DNA of 64,000 bases, taken from NCBI RefSeq assembly GCF_027943255.1, contig NC_072896.1:49750501-49814500 (forward strand), given 5' to 3'. Shown one piece after another: positions 58,140 to 64,000 of this stretch (position 1 is its first letter; every line of letters starts with the position of its first letter). The notes below the pieces were generated by a model, which saw nothing but the letters and a program-made list of their open reading frames with translations, searched no databases and was not told where the DNA came from. A program made the position numbers and the translations under genes. The stretch comes from Anastrepha obliqua. Lineage: Eukaryota > Arthropoda > Insecta > Diptera > Tephritidae.

Positions 58140-58690
58140 CAAAAACTTCCCCATAATAATGGCACTGTGCGATGGTGCGTTATTATGGTGCAAAATCTAC
58201 GAGTTGTTTTCCCACAAATCCTTCCTTTTTTGGCAAATTGTTTCACTTAAACGTGTCATAACGCCCTAATAATAGTCCTTATTAACTGTCCTCCTGGCAA
58301 AAATTCGTGATGTACAATACCGTGAACATGGTTTTTGTTTTACTGAAAACGTCGTGATTTTTTGGTCTTGGTTCATTTAGAGCTCTCCACTCACTCGCCT
58401 GATGTCTCGATTGCGCGTCGTACTCATAAACCCACATCTCGTGTCCAGTAATGATGCGTTGGATGAATGTCTTTGGCGATATCAACCCGGTCTCTATTTT
58501 ACATGAAATTCAGGTCCTTTGAGACCAACTTTGTACCAAGATGACGCAAATTCAAAACATTGCTACAATATCCCGAACGGATCTATAAAAATATTGAACA
58601 AAAATGAGGTATTCGAAAGTGTGATACTGACTGATACTTATGATTGCGGCAGAAGCTGTCAGCTGTTAAAAAAATATGTTTGGACCACCC
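58140..58690 (-). mobile_element. Mariner-family transposase remnant
   Basis: The minus strand reads TFIQRIITGHEMWVYEYDAQ (first catalytic Asp changed to His, in a TGDExWVY motif), SRHQASEWRALNEPRPKNHD and KTKTMFTVLYITN. The right end TTTGGACCACCCTGTATA at 58680 has the form of a mariner terminal repeat. The rest is lost or decayed. Confidence 0.75.
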
Positions 58691-58902
58691 TGTATACATT
58701 TTTTGTTTATTTTTCACGAGCACCGACATATCATTTGTGTTTTTTAATATCGGTCTTGTCCCACACAATTTATATTTGATTTGTTGCCAAAATAAAAGTA
58801 ACGAAAAGCGAGAAATCGAATTGAAATGGGTTTAATCATTCGTACACAATATTCGGCGTTGGAACTCAGTGAGTAAATATGAGTATATACATACATATGT
58901 AT

Positions 58903-59113
58903 ATATAATTGGCGGTAACACCGATTTTGGATGTTTGGTCGAGCTAATCCTCCTACTTGTGGTGTGCGTCTTGATTTCGTTCCACAAATGGAGGGACCGA
59001 CAGTTTTCAGCCGACTCCGAATGGCAGATATTTTTATGAGGAGCCTTTTCATGGCAAAAATACACTCGGAGGTTTGCCATTGCCTGCCGAGGAGCGACCG
59101 CTACTGGAAAAAA
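58903..59113 (-). repeat. tRNA-headed SINE, copy H (headless)
   Basis: Reverse orientation. The tail and body are present (TTGGCGGTAACACCGATTTT; GGAGGTTTGCCATTGCCTGC) but it stops before the tRNA-like head. Confidence 0.8.
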
Positions 59114-60100
59114 TTTCCCAGCACATTAGAATTTCGAAAGAAGTTTGCTCAAAGTGTTGAACTCTTAGTGCAGGAAAATTGAACCGTCGGAGGTAACAAA
59201 ATTCATTGTGGTATTAGTAGTCTTAAAAAACTAAAAAGCTGAAACCATCTCAACTGAGAGACAAACTGTGAGCACCTTTCCAGCAGCTCACTAGTAAGAG
59301 TACCTGTTAAGAAAGAAAACAAAAAACAAGCAAAAAGCAAAGAAGTAAAGAATTTTTTTGAAAGAGAGCAAAGTGCACTCCAGAACTGAGAGGACTTTTG
59401 CGCTTTGATATGAATCTGTTTTCTGTCCCACAGAGGGTAGGTGTCCAAAATTTTCGTTTTTCCAATATGTTTTGTCAGCAGTTGATTCAATAATTCTTCT
59501 ACTCCATTTAGCCTTCATTTCATTGCAAATTAATTTTTTTTCACACGAGCATATTAATGGGATTTTCCTTTTTTTTTGCTTATCTGCCTGAGAAGTAGAA
59601 GCATTATACTATTTTTGTGAATTTTTTTGCACCAAAGCAGATAATACCTATGAAAAGATAAAGTCCGGTAAGTTGGAAAAATTCAGGTCAAATCACTGTT
59701 TTGTCAGAGTAAAAGGTGGCAAAAGTGTACTAAATCTGGTCCCACATAATATACTTTTAAGGGGGAAAAAGAGATATTTATGGATAAATAAATATTTTTC
59801 GAGAAAAATACAATGTGAATTTACTTTTTGAACACACCTCGTATAACTATATCCATTTACAAAATAACAATGATATTATATAATAACATATAACCAATAC
59901 CAATAGTATACAATAGTACATACACTTAGTGCCGTAAGTACGCTCCTTTGAGGGCATTATAAAAAGTGACATAAAAAATTGTTTAAGTTTTTGAAATAAC
60001 ATTTTTCTTATTTTTAACTAATATAACGACATTATTATATTAAATAAAATGCATAATTCATTTTAGAACACACCATTTAACAAATAAATAAAAGGTTTCA
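59114..60100. other. Non-coding stretch
   Basis: AT-rich. No gene or clear repeat boundary recognised. Confidence 0.4.
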
Positions 60101-60119
60101 ATTTTAAATGCAAAACAAA

Positions 60120-60700
60120 AGACTCCAAAAGCGTACGCTTATTAAGAAAATACTCGTATATCTAAATTCTCAAAAAACTCAAAAATATGCGAGTTTTATT
60201 AGTACCTTGTAGGGTACCCACGACGCGCTTCAACAATTCCCTAAGTGTATTTTACGCAGAGTTGACCGATTTGGTAGTCTCTTCGACAGTAATCTTCGTC
60301 CACTCATCCCACATAAGATATTTCACTACTTTTTTGCTAGTAATTTGGGGTTTTCTTATATTTCTTTCCTGATCACTCATAAGTGTTTTTGCCTATTTAT
60401 TAGTGATATAACTGCTTTTTCTTAGTAACTCTTCCATTACTCGAGGCACTAACATAGTTTTGTTACTTTTTCCTTACTTCATGTTTAATTTCTGAGGAAG
60501 TTATCACTACATCTTTCTTCACAGGCCTTATTACCTTGCTTCTTTCCTTTTCTGGTAATTTACAAGGACGCCCTACTTTTGACCTTGAAATTAATTTGAA
60601 CCGTAATTTGTTAGTTTTGGATTATTGTCCGAACTAATATTTATGCCCTGTATCCTGTTCTTCCTTTTTGTCGACAGTTTTGGCCTTCTTTAGACAAGTT
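60120..60700 (-). mobile_element. Tc1-like transposase remnant, core deleted
   Basis: On the minus strand the N-terminal linker (KVGRPCKLPEKERSKVIRPV, KKDVVITSSEIKHEV) is followed after stops by a C-terminal piece (WVDEDYCRRDYQIGQLCVKY; then EARRGYPTRY) of Tc1-type form. The D-D-E catalytic core between them is missing. Ends were not placed. Confidence 0.55.
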
Positions 60701-60839
60701 CTTTTAATTTCGCTTTCTCTGTAAGTCTCAACTAAAAGTTTATTAAATAAAACTAATAATTTTACTTACCAAAAAATCGTCCTAACAACACAAAAAGCCA
60801 ATCTACCAAGGATCAGCATACACTTTTGACACTCGCCTT

Positions 60840-61630
60840 CCTACGTTTCCGAAAATAAGTAACGTTAGACTGGGCGGCGTCGCATGGTGGCAAGGCGAAT
60901 CTATTAAAGGTAGTATCGGTACAAGGATGATAGAATATTAGGTTGCGTCTTCCGTATTCGCTGTGCCGTCAGAGCCCATGATTAAACGAACAAAACGAAG
61001 GACGATTACGAGTTAATGACAAAGACAAGAGTAGGCGAAAGCAATGGAAACAACCAAACACAAGAAATTATACGCGCACACACACACTTCTTGCACGGCG
61101 TCTTCCGCATAAAAACGCAAAAAAACTTTGTACTTTCACAATTTAACACTCGGCACTTTGTTTTCATTAATTTGTTTAGTTAAAATCTCACAAATCCCAA
61201 AATTACCAATCCATTCACTGAATGTTCTCAAATTTCTGATAATTTCTCCTCCTTTTGTTTGTTTAGTTCGTTTATTTTGTATTGCAAAGGGGCTTGACGT
61301 CAGTATTGTCAAAATCGGAAATAGCATAGCAACTGTTTTGAGAAGGCGTCAATTCGTCTTGGATAGACCAGCTGATTTGTTTTTTTCTTTCGCCGTGTAG
61401 ATTAGGATATCAGCACAAAATGAAATGACGAAAAGCCGTTTCTAGCTCCAAATGCATGGCGTCTGTTTTTTTTTCTACGTTATTTTGTCGTGACATTTCT
61501 ATGTACAAAACGTTGTTGTTGGTTTAGTGCCACCACCTTTAATGAGTGCGCCTTGCTTTGTGATGATATTTTTCATCCGCAGCATGACTACTACGATAGA
61601 AAACAACGAAGATGCTGAATTTGAATCTGT
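60840..61630. other. Non-coding stretch
   Basis: A (CA)n run occurs at about 61078-61088. Nothing else was recognised. Confidence 0.4.
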
Positions 61631-61639
61631 AAAGAGCTT

Positions 61640-62470
61640 AGACTAGATTAAATTACTTCGAGCGTTGCACTTCGACCTCGAGGTCTTTTGAGTCTACTCA
61701 TCACAACACCTTATCCAGACCCAGTTCCCTTATTAACCTCAAGATAGGGCTGGATGGGATTAGCGTATGTGCCTTTCTGCTGGCTGCAGTTGGCCGAGAT
61801 GTTTCAACCTTCTCCGCGTTATAGCGCCACATTTAACAAGAAGGTGCACTGAAGTCTCTTGGGATTGGTTGCAGAAACGACAAGAATCAGTAGATTATAT
61901 CCCGATCATGTGCACATGACCACAGTTGATCCGTGGGGAGAACTATGGGTTTCTTTTTTTCTCAGTAAACATTTCGCCTGGCCTGGTTTGGTGCCAGCTA
62001 TCCTCCCTTAGCCTTAGCTCTTCACCCTTAAGATGTGTTGTCCTATTGCAAGTAAGGGCTCGGGTCCTATTAATGGAGAGGTCGCAGCCTCTCTCGCCAA
62101 TGCGTCCGCTACTTCGTTCTCAGTTATACACCGCTGTCCTGGGATTCAAATTAGCCGGATGCATTGTGTGTTCCTAGTAGTTTCAGTGTATCGATACATT
62201 CACTGAGGACTTAATCTCACAGGATAACAGAGCCTTGAGTGCCGCTTGACTGCAGCTTAGAATGGCAATTCGCTCGTTCCGAAAATTTCTTTCTAAGTTT
62301 ATCTGTGCACATTGACAGATGGCACACATCTCCGCTTGGAACATGCTTAGAAAGTTACCCATCGGCACAGAACGCTTGGTTCTGGGGCCATGTATTCCAT
62401 CGCCTATGCCTTCTGGTGTCTTCGAGCTATTTGTGTACCGGTGCGGGGTATACTCCATGATGAGTTTGAT
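61640..62470 (-). mobile_element. LINE RNase H domain remnant
   Basis: On the minus strand, PMGNFLSMFQAEMCAICQCA and NERIAILSCSQAALKALLSC match the RNase H domain of LINE ORF2 proteins (catalytic Glu in FQAE; the D-S-Q motif is altered to C-S-Q). LKLLGTHN follows in another frame. Several stops show decay. The remainder to 61640 carries low-similarity downstream sequence. Confidence 0.7.
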
Positions 62471-63735
62471 TTGATGACTTTAGTGATACGATCTGTGGTA
62501 ACTGCAGACGGGACAATTCCATATTTTTAGATGACTTCAGTTTTCTTCTACTGAAGCCTTCCTTGGCTAAATGACCATATGAGCGGCGTCACCTAAAGCA
62601 TTACCTCCATTGCAGCTGTAGGGCAGGATCGCATCGCCCCCGTGATGCACAAACATGCTAATGAGCTTACCGTTAGAATTTCATTGGCAAATAGTATTTA
62701 AGAATAGGAGGAGCGTAGAGTTATGAAACCTAGAGTTTGATAAATAACAAATATTTCTATATAGGGTATATCTTATCTGATTACGTTGTGTCTTACTTTT
62801 CATCCAAAAAAAATCTAAAGATATTTTCTGTTTTTTTTTTTTTGTTACTTTATTTAATTGTTATAGGTTTTATATATATATATAAAAAGTATACAATCTT
62901 TGTTGAATAAATATTTGTTTTTTATGTTACAAAGGAATTAATAATTTTTCATTCGCTGTACGAGTTTCGCTTTGATCTACTGTATGTACAAATATACATA
63001 CATATGTATGTGTGTTCGCTTGCGTAGGTACTCTTAATACTAGGAATTAATTAGTTCCGTCCTTTAGCTTTGTATCACATCAATTAGAATTTTTCGCGAT
63101 CAGCGTACAACGTCAAATATGCCGCGTCCCGATCCCCCTCCCTCATAGGAAATGTGCTCGTCAACATTCATCATCTTAGCACAAATGTATGCTTATACAC
63201 ATACATATGTACGTATATAAAAGCATTGTATGTATGTTTGTATTTGCTCACATGCTTAAGCCACTGTCACCAGCACGTCTACTATCGCTTGTTGAGTGCT
63301 CTTCTATTATTTTTTGTTTTTAGTTTATTTATTTGCGGAATCGTTGCTATATATACAAAGTAATTCTCTCTGAATCATCAAAGCACACCGCCGGCAAATA
63401 TCTAAAAATATGAACATGAATGTACGTATAAACATATGTACGTACATATGTATATTGTGTTTTTTTGCTTTTGGTTTTGCATTAATTATTTATTTAATTT
63501 TTTTCTCACCATGGTTGCGGGTGAAATTTTGGGTGCATATTGTAGCGTTTGCTATTTTCTGCTTATGTATGTATGTATGTTGTTATTGTATAATGCAGAT
63601 TTTATTTAAAGATTTGAAAACAGTTACGAAAACAGGGGCTTGATCGACCTTAACGGAGAATTTTTCAACGAATACAAAGTAAAGTTCTTCTATACAATAT
63701 ATGTATGTATATATGCACTTAGATATATTATCGTT
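62471..63735. other. Non-coding stretch
   Basis: AT-rich, with TACATATG-type microsatellites at about 62990, 63200 and 63430-63460. No gene recognised. Confidence 0.45.
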
Positions 63736-63739
63736 AGTT

Positions 63740-64000
63740 CCTCACTCGTAGCTTTTTCAGGTTGGCTGTGACTTGGTCAAGCCATGTTAACCTTAGACGT
63801 CCTCGGACCCGGGTCGTTAGGGAGCTTGTTGTTAAAAAGGTCTTAACCATCAAAGCCTTTCGGATTTAATGTGTTTAACGACATCTTCTTCTCGGCATAA
63901 GTTCTGACACTCGTCGTTGTAGCGTATTCGGTATGTTCCATCGTTGCAGTGTATGAGGCCAAACATCCTTCGGATCATTTTTCGCTCGAACACTCTTAAG
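63740..64000 (-). mobile_element. LINE ORF2 C-terminal remnant at the window edge
   Basis: The minus strand from the edge reads LRVFERKMIRRMFGLIHCND, GTYRIRYNDECQNLC and EDVVKHIKSERL, then after a stop VRGRLRLTWLDQVTANLKKL, the typical end of I/R1-group LINE ORF2 proteins. It probably continues beyond 64000. Confidence 0.75.

Noticed and set aside
1..64000. CRISPR array, operon or defence island
   Set aside because: Introns, UTR introns, SINEs and mariner/Tc1/Harbinger elements show an animal nuclear genome; no regular repeat-spacer array was found.

Overview
This is eukaryotic DNA from an insect, most likely a higher dipteran and plausibly a tephritid fruit fly. That assignment is an inference from AT-rich sequence, 58-64 bp introns, fly-like housekeeping proteins, many (CAA)n/(TTG)n-tailed repeats, mariner and Tc1 elements and a tRNA-headed SINE. 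Nothing points to bacterial, plasmid or viral DNA. No CRISPR array, operon or rRNA gene was seen.

Positions 1-32000 carry five protein genes. In order they are U1-70K (snRNP-U1-70K, +), coproporphyrinogen III oxidase (Coprox, -), an unrecognised five-exon gene encoding a 773-residue acidic and probably disordered protein (+), mitochondrial HMG-CoA lyase (Hmgcl, -, three exons) and the U-box ubiquitin ligase/E4 factor Ube4A (-, four exons over 11.3 kb). The unknown gene and Hmgcl converge on poly(A) signals about 20 bp apart. The two larger Ube4A introns (3.6 and 4.7 kb) are filled with transposon debris: a LINE ORF1 remnant, a palindromic element with TTAA target duplications, a LINE endonuclease/RT remnant, a SINE and an almost complete mariner.

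Positions 32000-46000 are gene-poor and repeat-rich. They hold an internally deleted Harbinger element (Myb-like ORF1 and HARBI1-like transposase, tail to tail), a complete-looking but broken Tc1-like element, a 149-bp element with perfect 25-bp inverted repeats, and a nest of insertions at 39700-43560. In that nest a LINE is hit by two oppositely oriented Tigger/pogo-like short elements, and one of these is hit in turn by a TTAA-flanked element with arms of about 490 bp.

Positions 46002-47085 are the first coding exon of a gene that resembles PPP1R37 (protein phosphatase 1 regulatory subunit, leucine-rich repeat family) at its RVxF/PW motif. No later exon is visible, so the remaining 17 kb is probably its first intron or intergenic DNA. 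It carries SINE copies, a second copy of two short elements nested in each other, LINE remnants (Jockey-like RT, RNase H, C-terminal domains) and mariner/Tc1 relics.

The genes are unrelated housekeeping functions (splicing, heme synthesis, ketogenesis/leucine breakdown, protein turnover) and do not form a pathway. The most informative structure is the layered transposon stratigraphy, which gives relative insertion ages, and the TTAA-flanked elements that lack an obvious named family.
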